Origin: CAYVTZ01 sp964454685 | GTDB lineage: Bacteria; Bacillota; Clostridia; Christensenellales; Christensenellaceae | Reading direction: 5' to 3' | DNA length: 64,000 nucleotides | Assembly (NCBI GenBank): GCA_964454685.1 | Contig: CAYVTZ010000007.1 | Location: 44,048-108,047, forward strand | Shown: piece after piece, positions 26,723 through 34,933 of the stretch | How positions within the stretch are numbered: the stretch's first letter is position 1 | Layout of the letters: every line of letters begins with the position of its first letter | Notes under the pieces: model-generated | Databases searched by the model: none | Told to the model about the DNA's origin: nothing | The model's input: the letters and a program-made list of their open reading frames with translations, nothing else | Made by a program: the position numbers and the translations under genes

Positions 26723-27640
26723 TTACACTTCGTTGTTACTTCGTTGCGCAAGCTTGGATGCCAACACTGCAAGCCCCGCCGCGTTGTCTGATGCGTAAGA
26801 CTGCTGCGCAAACCGCACATTTGCGATGCGCTGCCCGATCCAATCACGAATCAGCCCATTGCACATCACCCCGCCAAACAGCAGTGCGTCTTTTGCCTCA
26901 GCCTCGCACAGCAACTGTGTCAATGTGCGCGCAATCCCACATAAGACAGATTTCGCCACATCCTCCGGTTTTGCTCCCGCGTCCAAACTGCGCATTGCCT
27001 GTGCTTCCAATCCCGAAAAATTCATGCGCAACGCCTTGCAACTGATTTTATACTGCGCATCCTCGCCCGTCTGCGCCATACGCTCCAGTGCGGGACCTCC
27101 GGGAAAAGGCAGTTTCATCCGCTGCGCTACGCGATCCACCAACTGACCCGCCGCAATATCATCCGTTGCCCCCAGAAGCGTAATGTCGTCTTTTTGCAGC
27201 TCCACACGCAACAGCTCTGTTGTTCCTCCCGAAACATGACAGGCAAGAAAACGCTCCGGCATCTGATTCCCGATCAGCGCCGCATAAATATGCCCGTGCT
27301 GATGTGTCGATCGGTACAGCGGTACGCCGAGTGTGCTTGCCATCACGCCGCCCACGCCCTCCGAAACCTGAAAGACCGGCATGTAAGAGCCTTCTTGTTC
27401 GCGCGGCTTACTGCTGGCGCAAACCCCGCCAAAAGGCGCAAAGTCCGCCATCCTTTTTTGCGCAAACAGTTTGCCAATGTTCTGAATATGAAGAAATACG
27501 GCTTGAGACTGTCGCAGACCTTTTGCCCCCGATGCAACCTCAAGCAGTATTTTTTCATTACACAAAATGTTTTGCTGTTCATCGGCAACCGCAACAGAAG
27601 TTGTATAGCAACTGGTGTCGATTCCGATATAATGCCTCAT
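26723..27640 (-). CDS. Kae1/TsaD-like protein, divergent paralogue
   Basis: A 305-residue member of the Kae1/Qri7/TsaD (peptidase M22) fold. Fold markers are GIDTSCYTTSVAVAD, the metal-site-like STHQHGHIYAAL, CHVSGGTTELLRV, FPGGPALERMA and LFGGVMCNGLIRD. True TsaD is usually about 335-345 residues, with HHMEGH-type metal site; this shorter form is a clostridial side branch often found beside nusB or folD. Whether it makes the tRNA t6A modification is doubtful. It overlaps nusB by four bases. Confidence 0.8.
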   Translation of the reverse strand: MRHYIGIDTSCYTTSVAVADEQQNILCNEKILLEVASGAKGLRQSQAVFLHIQNIGKLFAQKRMADFAPFGGVCASSKPREQEGSYMPVFQVSEGVGGVMASTLGVPLYRSTHQHGHIYAALIGNQMPERFLACHVSGGTTELLRVELQKDDITLLGATDDIAAGQLVDRVAQRMKLPFPGGPALERMAQTGEDAQYKISCKALRMNFSGLEAQAMRSLDAGAKPEDVAKSVLCGIARTLTQLLCEAEAKDALLFGGVMCNGLIRDWIGQRIANVRFAQQSYASDNAAGLAVLASKLAQRSNNEV

Positions 27641-28053
27641 GCCTGCTTCTTGCTCCTCAGATATCCCCCCAGCAATCCGTTCACAAATTGATAGGATTTC
27701 TCTGCGGAAAACTTTTTCGCAAGCTCCACCGCCTCGTTGACCGCCACCTTGCTGGGCACTGCCTCCACATAGTCAATCTCAAAGATCGCAAGGCGCAAGA
27801 TCGCTAAGTCCACCTTGGCAATCCGGTCAAATTTCCATGATTTTGAATGTGCCTGAATCACCGCGTCAATCTCTGGCTGATGCAGTAAAAAATTGTCCAT
27901 TACAAAGTCAATATAACCGAAATTCTCCTCGTTCAATGCCTCCGATTCCATCTTGTCCGGCATCAATTCCATGCTTTCTTTGCTCAACTCGTTTGTAATA
28001 CTGTATTCATACAAGAGCTTCATTGCCGCTTCTCTTGCAATCGTTCTACTCAT
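27637..28053 (-). CDS. nusB: Transcription antitermination factor NusB
   Basis: Binds boxA RNA with S10 in rRNA antitermination complexes. The ATG at 28053 (MSRTIAREAAMKLLYEYS) gives 138 residues; the frame runs to 28110 but without homology. Helical NusB landmarks include WKFDRIAKVDLAILRLAIFEI, VPSKVAVNEAVELAKKF and YQFVNGLLG. Confidence 0.95.
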   Translation of the reverse strand: MSRTIAREAAMKLLYEYSITNELSKESMELMPDKMESEALNEENFGYIDFVMDNFLLHQPEIDAVIQAHSKSWKFDRIAKVDLAILRLAIFEIDYVEAVPSKVAVNEAVELAKKFSAEKSYQFVNGLLGGYLRSKKQA

Positions 28054-28159
28054 AAATCCACATTTTCCTTCTCTCACATCCACAACGATGCACATCACAA
28101 ATACGGGCATTCATTCCAATACACCGCAGTTCATGCTCTGCGCTTTATCACGATTTCAT

Positions 28160-28378
28160 TCATTTCTTTCTGTCAAACAAAGACATAAACGCCGCGCCGA
28201 TTTTTTGCCGAATCTGCGGGTTCGCACCCAAAAAAGCGCCTACTCCAACGCAAACTAAAATCAGCAAGGTCGCGCCAAATCCGATGGTCAAAAACAGAAT
28301 CGCAACTGCCAGTCCGATCACAATACCCGTGAATAAACCCGGATGATCTTGAATCCACTGGATGATTCCTTTTAACAT
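28160..28378 (-). CDS. DUF2273 small integral membrane protein
   Basis: 72 residues with two membrane helices (about 14-34 and 36-52) and a basic C-terminus (LFDRKK). This matches the DUF2273 protein usually encoded between amaP and other Asp23-module genes. It probably helps anchor the alkaline-shock scaffold under the membrane. Start ATG 28378 with GAGGTGATAGC. Confidence 0.85.
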   Translation of the reverse strand: MLKGIIQWIQDHPGLFTGIVIGLAVAILFLTIGFGATLLILVCVGVGAFLGANPQIRQKIGAAFMSLFDRKK

Positions 28379-28395
28379 GCTATCACCTCAAATTT

Positions 28396-28947
28396 TCAAG
28401 AGAACTTGGGGAATTTAGAGTCCCCAATCGTCGAAACCTTGACGTTTGTCTCCTTGACTACGATCCCCGTCTGCTGCTGCACGTATGTCGGCAACTCCGT
28501 TTGAATTTTTTTGCTCACTTCCGGAATGTTCGTACCGGGCGCCATGCTCACTTCAAGGTCAATCTGCACATAGTCTTCAAAGGATGTTGTCGTAATCGAG
28601 ATTCCTTTGATTTCCTCAATCTCGCGCAAATTCCGCTCAATGATGTCCTCAATCGCCTTTAGCGTGATCACAATAGAGCCGCTTTCAAATGTCGCAATTT
28701 TCGCGGTATTGGTGCGATCCTTCTGGAAGATATTCAAAATGAGATATCCGCTCAGCACGATGACGGCAAGCGCCACAATCACCACAATCACCTTGATCCA
28801 TACCGCCTGATTCATCGTCTGGAACCAGTCCATCACATAGTTCGGGCTAATCGCACCAAATAGGATAGACAGCAAAAAAATGCCAAGTACAATCACTGCA
28901 CAAAGGTAGACCGTGAACACTACACGCCCTTTAATATTCATTTTCAT
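28396..28947 (-). CDS. amaP: Alkaline shock response membrane anchor protein AmaP
   Basis: Two N-terminal membrane helices (about residues 8-30 and 50-72) precede a cytoplasmic Asp23-like domain (FESGSIVITLKAIEDIIERN, VQIDLEVSMAPGTNIPEVS). It anchors Asp23 to the membrane in Staphylococcus. The ATG at 28947 has AAAGGAAG at good spacing; an in-frame GTG at 28956 is less likely. 183 residues. Confidence 0.88.
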   Translation of the reverse strand: MKMNIKGRVVFTVYLCAVIVLGIFLLSILFGAISPNYVMDWFQTMNQAVWIKVIVVIVALAVIVLSGYLILNIFQKDRTNTAKIATFESGSIVITLKAIEDIIERNLREIEEIKGISITTTSFEDYVQIDLEVSMAPGTNIPEVSKKIQTELPTYVQQQTGIVVKETNVKVSTIGDSKFPKFS

Positions 28948-28995
28948 GAAACGCACTTCCTTTAATCATTTTGATAAGTTTGGGACTTTTAATGG

Positions 28996-29028
28996 TCTGA
29001 CCCGGCCATACGCAATGACCGGGTCAGA
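28996..29028 (-). promoter_or_regulatory. Perfect intergenic hairpin between asp23 and amaP
   Basis: TCTGACCCGG and CCGGGTCAGA form a perfect ten-pair stem with a 13-base loop eight bases after the asp23 stop. No T-run follows on the minus strand, so it is more likely an mRNA stabiliser or processing site that keeps Asp23 more abundant than AmaP than a full terminator. Confidence 0.6.
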
Positions 29029-29035
29029 GTCGTGC

Positions 29036-29479
29036 TTATTTAACTCTTGGTGTTTTTCCGTTCTTCTGTTCTTTTGCTTCGGACGCAATCGGTGCCTGAT
29101 CTTTGAATTTGATGCCCTGTACGCTGATATTGACTTCCACAACTTTGAGTCCCGTCATGGTCTCCACAGCCTTGATTACGGCCATCTGGATGTTCTGTGC
29201 AACGTCCTGAATGGATACGCCATATTCCACCACAATCGTCAAATCCACCGCAACTTCTTCAGAGCCAACTTCAACTTTCACGCCCTTGCCCAGCATTTTT
29301 CTGCCCAGCATCTCCACGAACCCATCCACAAATCCGCCGCTCATGCCGGCAACGCCGGGTACGTCGATCGCCGCCAGACCTGCAATGGTCGCAATCACAT
29401 CATTCGCAAATGTGATAGAGCCGTTGCTCTCCTTTTTGACAATGGTCCCCGCTTCTGCAATTTCATTTTTGTTAGCCAT
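29036..29479 (-). CDS. Asp23/Gls24 family envelope stress protein
   Basis: A 147-residue cytoplasmic protein with the Asp23 core: ITFANDVIATIAGLAAIDVPGVAGM, VAVDLTIVVEYGVSIQDVAQNIQ and VVEVNISVQGI. Family members coat the inner face of the membrane and respond to envelope or pH stress. It leads the asp23-amaP-DUF2273 set. Start ATG 29479 with AAGGAGG. Confidence 0.92.
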   Translation of the reverse strand: MANKNEIAEAGTIVKKESNGSITFANDVIATIAGLAAIDVPGVAGMSGGFVDGFVEMLGRKMLGKGVKVEVGSEEVAVDLTIVVEYGVSIQDVAQNIQMAVIKAVETMTGLKVVEVNISVQGIKFKDQAPIASEAKEQKNGKTPRVK

Positions 29480-29551
29480 ATTTGTAGCCTCCTTGATAGT
29501 TTATAGAAAACTGTTACAAGTTGGGCGGCCAAAGCTGCTCAATTTGCTGTT

Positions 29552-30109
29552 TTACACACGTTCCATATATTCTCCGGTTCTGGTGTCCACGCGGATTCTG
29601 TCGCCGGTGTCAATAAACAGCGGCACCATAATCTTCGCGCCCGTCTCCAAAATCGCCGGCTTATTACCCGCCGTCGCGGTATCACCCTTAAAGCCCGGTT
29701 CCGTCTCGGTGATCTCCAGCTCCACAAAGTTCGGCGGCTCCACAGAAAACGCCTCGCCTTTGAAGAATTTAATCGTCACGTTCATGTTCTCCGTCATATA
29801 GTTGAGCGCCTCCTCCACCTTATCAAAGTTCAGCGGAAGCTGCTCATAGGTTTCTGTATCCATAAAGTGATACAGCTCCCCGTCCGAATACAGATACTGC
29901 ATCTCTTTGCGCTCAATATGCGCCTTGGGGAACTTTTCAGTCGGGTTGAAGGTTTTTTCCAAAACGCTTCCGGTCACGACGTTTTTGATCTTGGTGCGCA
30001 CAAATGCTGCGCCCTTTCCGGGTTTTACGTGCTGAAAATCCGTAATCACCCAAACATTCCCGTCGATTTCGACCGTCATGCCTTTTCTGAACTCACCTGC
30101 TGATACCAT
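29552..30109 (-). CDS. efp: Elongation factor P
   Basis: Rescues ribosomes stalled at polyproline. 185 residues: N-terminal KOW domain with [33 protein letters not shown] split over positions 10-43 (modified residue K32-type loop PGKGAAF), OB domain II, and C-terminal [19 protein letters not shown]. The proline-rich protein at 59277 is a plausible client. It follows the peptidase gene by 20 bases. Confidence 0.96.
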   Translation of the reverse strand: MVSAGEFRKGMTVEIDGNVWVITDFQHVKPGKGAAFVRTKIKNVVTGSVLEKTFNPTEKFPKAHIERKEMQYLYSDGELYHFMDTETYEQLPLNFDKVEEALNYMTENMNVTIKFFKGEAFSVEPPNFVELEITETEPGFKGDTATAGNKPAILETGAKIMVPLFIDTGDRIRVDTRTGEYMERV

Positions 30110-30129
30110 CCTACTTTTTTCCTCCTAAT

Positions 30130-31143
30130 TTAAAATATAATCAACTCTTTCGTGAAATCAAACAAGCTGCCCTCTCCCACGATGCAGGTGTTTTCGATGC
30201 GGACGCCATAAGCGCCCGGAATATAAATTCCTGGTTCTATCGTAAACACCATACCGGTTTTCAAAACATCTTTTGACGACGCGTTCAGCGTTGGCGCTTC
30301 GTGAATCCGTAATCCCACACCATGCCCCAAACCATGCGTAAAATGCGGTGCATATTCCCCCATCATCTCCCGCGCATGCGCGTCAACATCAGCACACGCA
30401 ATGCCATCGGCACAAGTCTCCTGCGCCGACTGTTGCACATTCCTAACTATATCATATATTCTTTTCTGCTCCGCGTCAATATTTCCGATCGCAAAAGTTC
30501 GCGTCATGTCCGCACAATAGCCTTCAGATGCCGCACCAAAATCCAGAGTCAGAAAATCTCCCGCTTTAAACTTGCGCATAGAAGGGGTTGCATGCGGGAT
30601 TGCTGCGTTCTCGCCGGATGCCACCACAGGCGCAAAGGAAGGCTTCATTCCCTGCCGGTAAATTAAATAAATGATTTCCGCCAGCAAATCCTGCTCGCGG
30701 ATTCCCTCGCGGATCTGCGGCAAAACATCCACCATCACCTGCTGTGTCGCGCGTGCTGCCGCCTTAATCTTCTCGATCTCCTCCGGCGTCTTCACACAAC
30801 GCAGCGCCGCCAGCTTAGGACCGGCATCCTCAATTCTGCGGAAAAGGCCGCTCGCCTGCATATATCGCAGTGCTTGCAGTTTATCCAGCTCCAAAGCAAT
30901 CGTTTCGGTGCGATGGCGAATCTGTTCCAGTGCGCTTTCAAACGGGGTACGGCTCTCTCGCACTTGTATGCCGCTCATTTCACGCCGTGCCAGTTCCAGA
31001 TAGCGCGCATCCGTAAAGAATATCTGTTCGTCCGGCAACACCGCCAGCACGCCGTAATCGCCCGAAAAGCCCGTCAAATATCGAATATTCTCTTCAGAAG
31101 TGATACAGTATGCCCGATCCGCCTCGCAATTCAGTTTACCCAT
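30130..31143 (-). CDS. M24-family Xaa-Pro aminopeptidase
   Basis: Removes N-terminal residues before proline. The pita-bread domain shows metal ligands in LTLDFGAASEGYCADMTRTF (two Asp), HGLGHGVGLRIHE (His), FTIEPGIYIPG (Glu) and VRIENT (Glu). The N-terminal creatinase-like domain is intact. The ATG at 31143 (MGKLNCEADRAY) has GAGG nine bases upstream and overlaps the previous gene; 337 residues. Pairing with efp is the common Firmicutes order. Confidence 0.93.
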   Translation of the reverse strand: MGKLNCEADRAYCITSEENIRYLTGFSGDYGVLAVLPDEQIFFTDARYLELARREMSGIQVRESRTPFESALEQIRHRTETIALELDKLQALRYMQASGLFRRIEDAGPKLAALRCVKTPEEIEKIKAAARATQQVMVDVLPQIREGIREQDLLAEIIYLIYRQGMKPSFAPVVASGENAAIPHATPSMRKFKAGDFLTLDFGAASEGYCADMTRTFAIGNIDAEQKRIYDIVRNVQQSAQETCADGIACADVDAHAREMMGEYAPHFTHGLGHGVGLRIHEAPTLNASSKDVLKTGMVFTIEPGIYIPGAYGVRIENTCIVGEGSLFDFTKELIIF

Positions 31144-31990
31144 GCTGCGCCGCCTCATATTGCCGCTTCATTTCCAGCGCGTCCAGCGCCTGCGTCCCCT
31201 TGGATTCACAGATAATGACAGGCTCCAACTGATAGCGCGCCAGCACCTTCGCCAAAGGCTCAAAAAAAGGTCCCCATTGCGCATCCTCAAAGGTCAAGTG
31301 CATTTTTTCTCCCATCGCGGTATATTGAATGTGTGAAAAGTGCACATGCATGTGTTTGGTTTTCTGCATACCAATGCGGTCTATCATCACTTTGATGATG
31401 TCCTCATAGTCCGCCTCCGTGACCAATGTCCCCTGCCAGCGCGCGTTCAGATGTCCAAAATCGATCGTTGGATAGACCGCATCGTCCAGCCGCACGAAAG
31501 AGCAGATTTCCTCAACGTCACCAATTTGATTGATCTTTCCCATCGTTTCCGGACAAAGTATAAAATCGGAAAAATGCGCCTCCCGCAATTCCCGCAGGAT
31601 GAAAGGCAAATTTTCCTGAATGTTGTGCACTGCCGTCGCCCGCTCCATCTTTGCACAGGAGCCGGGGTGGAAGATAATGCGCTGTGCACCCAAATACCGT
31701 GCCGCCTGCGCGCTGTCCATAAAATACCCCAGATTTTTTTGAAGCTTTTCCGGCTCCGCATCCGCCAAATTGATGAAATATGGCGCGTGCACGCTCATCT
31801 GAACGTCGCATCGTTGCGCCTCCAGTGCAATTTTTTCGCCGGTTTCCTGACCCAGTCGTACACCTCGCCCAAATGAATACTCAAATGCGCTCAAGCCCAT
31901 GTCCGCCAGCCATTGCGGCGCCTGCTCTGTGTGCTTTAGCCCCGCCTCATAAAATGCGTCCGAATTCCCCGCCGGACCAAATCGAATCAT
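31136..31990 (-). CDS. AP endonuclease family 2 TIM-barrel protein (Nfo-like)
   Basis: A 284-residue zinc TIM barrel. Metal-site motifs resemble endonuclease IV: VHAPYFINLA, IIFHPGSCAK, ILCPETMGK, PTIDFGHLNAR, KHMHVHFSHIQ and VIICESKG. It could be a DNA-repair AP endonuclease or a sugar-phosphate isomerase relative. Start ATG 31990 with GGAGGAAACAAG. The assembly gap lies 21 bases upstream, so its operon partner is not certain. Confidence 0.8.
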   Translation of the reverse strand: MIRFGPAGNSDAFYEAGLKHTEQAPQWLADMGLSAFEYSFGRGVRLGQETGEKIALEAQRCDVQMSVHAPYFINLADAEPEKLQKNLGYFMDSAQAARYLGAQRIIFHPGSCAKMERATAVHNIQENLPFILRELREAHFSDFILCPETMGKINQIGDVEEICSFVRLDDAVYPTIDFGHLNARWQGTLVTEADYEDIIKVMIDRIGMQKTKHMHVHFSHIQYTAMGEKMHLTFEDAQWGPFFEPLAKVLARYQLEPVIICESKGTQALDALEMKRQYEAAQHG

Positions 31991-32010
31991 CTTGTTTCCT
32001 CCTGATGGAT

Positions 32011-32020
32011 NNNNNNNNNN
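32011..32020. other. Assembly gap (10 Ns)
   Basis: Ten undetermined bases between the Nfo-like gene and the U32 gene. A round ten-N run is a typical scaffold joiner, so the true distance and content are unknown. Flanking bases are ordinary intergenic sequence. Confidence 0.95.
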
Positions 32021-32071
32021 ATCAAATTCAGCCGCGCCTGCCCTGATTGCGCAGTGCGCCGCCCTACTGTC

Positions 32072-33307
32072 TTAGTTTTCGCCACCATCTTGTCTGCGCA
32101 ACAAATCCCCCGCGCATAAAGAATACGGGCATTGCAAACGCACTTTCTGCTGCGGATGCGGCGCATTTTCCTGTACACTGCCATCCTCTGCTTGGATTTC
32201 CTCCACCACAAATTTCAAATCTTTGCATTTTGGCGAAAGCACTTCCAGTGTTTCTCCTACAGAAAATTTATTACGTTGCTCTACCCATAGATACCCATTT
32301 TTTGTGTCTTCAAGCACTTTTGCGGTAAAAGTATACTGCCTCGCATCCACATCTCGCGCGGTGTCCTGCGCCTCATGCTGCGGATTCCCGAAATAAAATC
32401 CCGTACAAAAGCCTCGCGTCGCAGATTTTACCAATTCCTCTTTCAATGATTCATCAAACCGATATCCCTGTGGATCACGCTCGTACTCGTCAATGGCTCT
32501 GCGGTACGCGCCCACCACGCTGCCCACATAATAAACCGACTTCATGCGTCCTTCAATTTTGAAGGAAGTCACACCCGCCTGCGCCAGTGCAGGAATGTGT
32601 TCGATCATCATAAGGTCTTTGGAGTTCATAATGTACGTGCCGCGTTCATCCTCCAAAATAGGAAAATATTCGTCCGGATATCCCCGCTCTGAAAGCTGAT
32701 ATTCCCAACGGCAGGGCTGTGCACACGCGCCCTTGTTGCCACTGCGTCCGGTCAGTACGCCGGAAAGCAGGCACCGCCCCGAATGCGCCACACACATCGC
32801 ACCGTGTACAAAGGCTTCGAGTTCCAGCCCCAGCGGAATGCTATGCCGCATCTGCGTGATATCGGAGAGCGAAACCTCGCGCGACAGCACCACGCGCTGT
32901 ACGCCGTTTTGATGCCAAAACGCTGCGCTTGCCCCATTTGTTGTGTTCGCCTGCGTACTCAAATGCAGCGGAACGCTCACGCCCAGCTCCCTGCACAGCA
33001 ACAACACGGCAGGGTCAGAAAAGATGATGCCGTCTACACCGGTTTTGTCCAAAAAGGCAAGATATGACCGAAGCGGTGATATTTCATGTTGAAACATCAC
33101 CGCATTCACTGTTATATAGATTTTTTTACGCAGCCCGTGCAGAAACCGAACTGCCTCCGGCAACGTGTCCTCATCGAAGTTGTCTGCAAACGCACGTAAG
33201 CCAAAGCGATTCCCCGCCGCATATACCGCATCCGCGCCAAAGTACACTGCCGTCTTGAGGCACTCTGCGTTTCCGGCGGGCGCAAGTAATTCGATTTTAT
33301 TGTCCAT
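32072..33307 (-). CDS. U32-family protein (TrhP/RlhA-type RNA hydroxylation)
   Basis: Classed as peptidase U32, but characterised relatives catalyse prephenate-dependent hydroxylation of tRNA or rRNA pyrimidines. 411 residues: LLAPAGNAECLKTAVYFGAD at the start, the family signature AFVHGAMCVAHSGRCLLSG with GNKGACAQPCRW (cluster-binding cysteines), SFKIEGRMKS and a C-terminal beta domain. ATG 33307 overlaps the mltG stop by 11 bases. In B. subtilis the trhP genes likewise sit beside mltG (yrrL). Confidence 0.9.
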   Translation of the reverse strand: MDNKIELLAPAGNAECLKTAVYFGADAVYAAGNRFGLRAFADNFDEDTLPEAVRFLHGLRKKIYITVNAVMFQHEISPLRSYLAFLDKTGVDGIIFSDPAVLLLCRELGVSVPLHLSTQANTTNGASAAFWHQNGVQRVVLSREVSLSDITQMRHSIPLGLELEAFVHGAMCVAHSGRCLLSGVLTGRSGNKGACAQPCRWEYQLSERGYPDEYFPILEDERGTYIMNSKDLMMIEHIPALAQAGVTSFKIEGRMKSVYYVGSVVGAYRRAIDEYERDPQGYRFDESLKEELVKSATRGFCTGFYFGNPQHEAQDTARDVDARQYTFTAKVLEDTKNGYLWVEQRNKFSVGETLEVLSPKCKDLKFVVEEIQAEDGSVQENAPHPQQKVRLQCPYSLCAGDLLRRQDGGEN

Positions 33308-34538
33308 TGTTCGCCTGCGCGTTCTTTTGATCCAGCGCTTCCCACGTCCCTTTCCACTGGTCGACAATCGCCTGATGCTCCTCATTGGTTTTGGAGAAAG
33401 CCAGCTCACCCTTGTCTGGATCGGTCAATGTGAAGAAGATATACCCATCCGACATCGTTTGCTTATCCGGATAAAGCGCCGCCTCGATGGCCGCCTTGCC
33501 GGGGTTGCAAATGGGGCCAACGGGCAGCCCCTTATTCAGATGCGTGTTGTAGGGTGATGGTGTATTCAATTCGGGATCGGTCAGATTAATGCGCTTCACG
33601 CCCAGCGCATAAGCAATGGTCGCGTCCGATTCCAGCGGCATACCCCGCTTCAAACGATTGTGGAACACCGCCGAAACCTGCGCAAACTGCGCCTTTTTGG
33701 CTTCCTTCTCAATGATGGATGCCAGCGTGATCACCTCGTCCACCGACATATCCAGCTCTTCTGCGCGCGCTGCATATTCCTCTGTGAAAATTTCCACAAA
33801 ACGATCCAGTTGTTTCTTAATCACGTCCTCTTCCGGCGCATTGGAGTAATACTGATAAGTGTCCGGGAACAGATACCCTTCGAGCGCAAACCGCCGCTCG
33901 ACGCCCGATTCATTGGTCTGCGCAATGATCTCTGCAACAAAGGGAGCCGTTTCAAATCCTTCCCCCGTCTTTGCAATCTGCAAATACCGATCCGGTGACT
34001 TCGCCAATTCCGCTTTCACGATCAATTCCGCAAAATCTGTCGCAGACAAACCTTCACGGAAACGTACATCCACCGTCGAAGCAGCCTTATCGCCTTTGCT
34101 CAACGCGTATATGATATCGTCATAGTTCATACTTTTGGTCAGCGCATATTTCCCCGCGCGCAGCTTGGATGCCATGTCAGAGAAATCGGCGTACAGTTTA
34201 AACACCGTCGCGCTGCGCACCACGCCGTTATCCTCCAGCGCCTGCGAAATCGTCTTGAGCGAGGAGCCTTTTTCAATGGTAACTTCAATCACTTCATTGT
34301 TCCCCGGTTCCACAGGGTCAAGGTATTTCCCCTTCACCGAAGAATACGCAAAATTGACCAAAACAACCACTAGGATAATGCTCATTGCAACCATCAAAAC
34401 GGGGCGCAGCCAACCCCAAACGCTGTTGCGCTTGTCGCCGCGTGTCTGCCGCTTTGCTTTGCCATCCAGCAAAATCTTATGCGTTTCCAGTTCCTCGTTC
34501 TCATTGAGATATACGTTGTTTTTTTGTTTTTTCAGCAA
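33297..34538 (-). CDS. mltG: Endolytic murein transglycosylase
   Basis: Membrane-bound enzyme that cuts nascent glycan strands. A basic cytoplasmic N-terminus precedes one membrane helix (about residues 47-68), then a LysM-like and the YceG catalytic domain with LASIIEKEAKKAQFAQVSAV (catalytic Glu), FHNRLKRGMPLESDATIAYA and SPYNTHLNKGLPVGPICNPG. 413 residues. TTG start at 34538 with GGAGG seven bases upstream. Confidence 0.95.
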   Translation of the reverse strand: MLKKQKNNVYLNENEELETHKILLDGKAKRQTRGDKRNSVWGWLRPVLMVAMSIILVVVLVNFAYSSVKGKYLDPVEPGNNEVIEVTIEKGSSLKTISQALEDNGVVRSATVFKLYADFSDMASKLRAGKYALTKSMNYDDIIYALSKGDKAASTVDVRFREGLSATDFAELIVKAELAKSPDRYLQIAKTGEGFETAPFVAEIIAQTNESGVERRFALEGYLFPDTYQYYSNAPEEDVIKKQLDRFVEIFTEEYAARAEELDMSVDEVITLASIIEKEAKKAQFAQVSAVFHNRLKRGMPLESDATIAYALGVKRINLTDPELNTPSPYNTHLNKGLPVGPICNPGKAAIEAALYPDKQTMSDGYIFFTLTDPDKGELAFSKTNEEHQAIVDQWKGTWEALDQKNAQANNGQ

Positions 34539-34579
34539 GGTCTCCCCTCCGTATCATCCAGTTTACAGGCGCTCTGCGC

Positions 34580-34924
34580 TCACGCTTCAAATAGATCAAC
34601 GCCAAAGTCACACGATTCGCCAATTATCTTATAAATATCCGAAAGAATGGTATTCATCCGGTATTCTGCCGCAAAAAATTCTGTCACACGCGGGTTAAAT
34701 TGCAATACCTCGCCCATCTTCTGCGCCTTTTCCAGCACAGCAGGCTCCGGCTGCTTACCCGCCATGTAAGCGGCCTGCGCTTCAAATTGCAGCTTTTTAA
34801 ACTCTTTGATCATACCCTTGGTCTGCTCGTTTGCATAGAGCTCGTCCTTGAGTACGCTGTACGTCTTAAATTCTTCACTTGCCTTAATCTGCGCCGCAAG
34901 CTCGTGCGCCTTATCGTAATTCAT
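34580..34924 (-). CDS. YlbF/YmcA family regulator of RNase processing
   Basis: A 114-residue all-helical protein; matches the YlbF/YmcA family through IKASEEFKTYSVLKDELYAN, MIKEFKKLQFEAQ and YRMNTILSDIYKIIG. In Bacillus these form the Y-complex that steers RNase Y. Here it sits ten bases upstream of rnjA in the same transcript direction, another RNA-decay link. Confidence 0.85.
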   Translation of the reverse strand: MNYDKAHELAAQIKASEEFKTYSVLKDELYANEQTKGMIKEFKKLQFEAQAAYMAGKQPEPAVLEKAQKMGEVLQFNPRVTEFFAAEYRMNTILSDIYKIIGESCDFGVDLFEA

Positions 34925-34933
34925 GCATATTCC

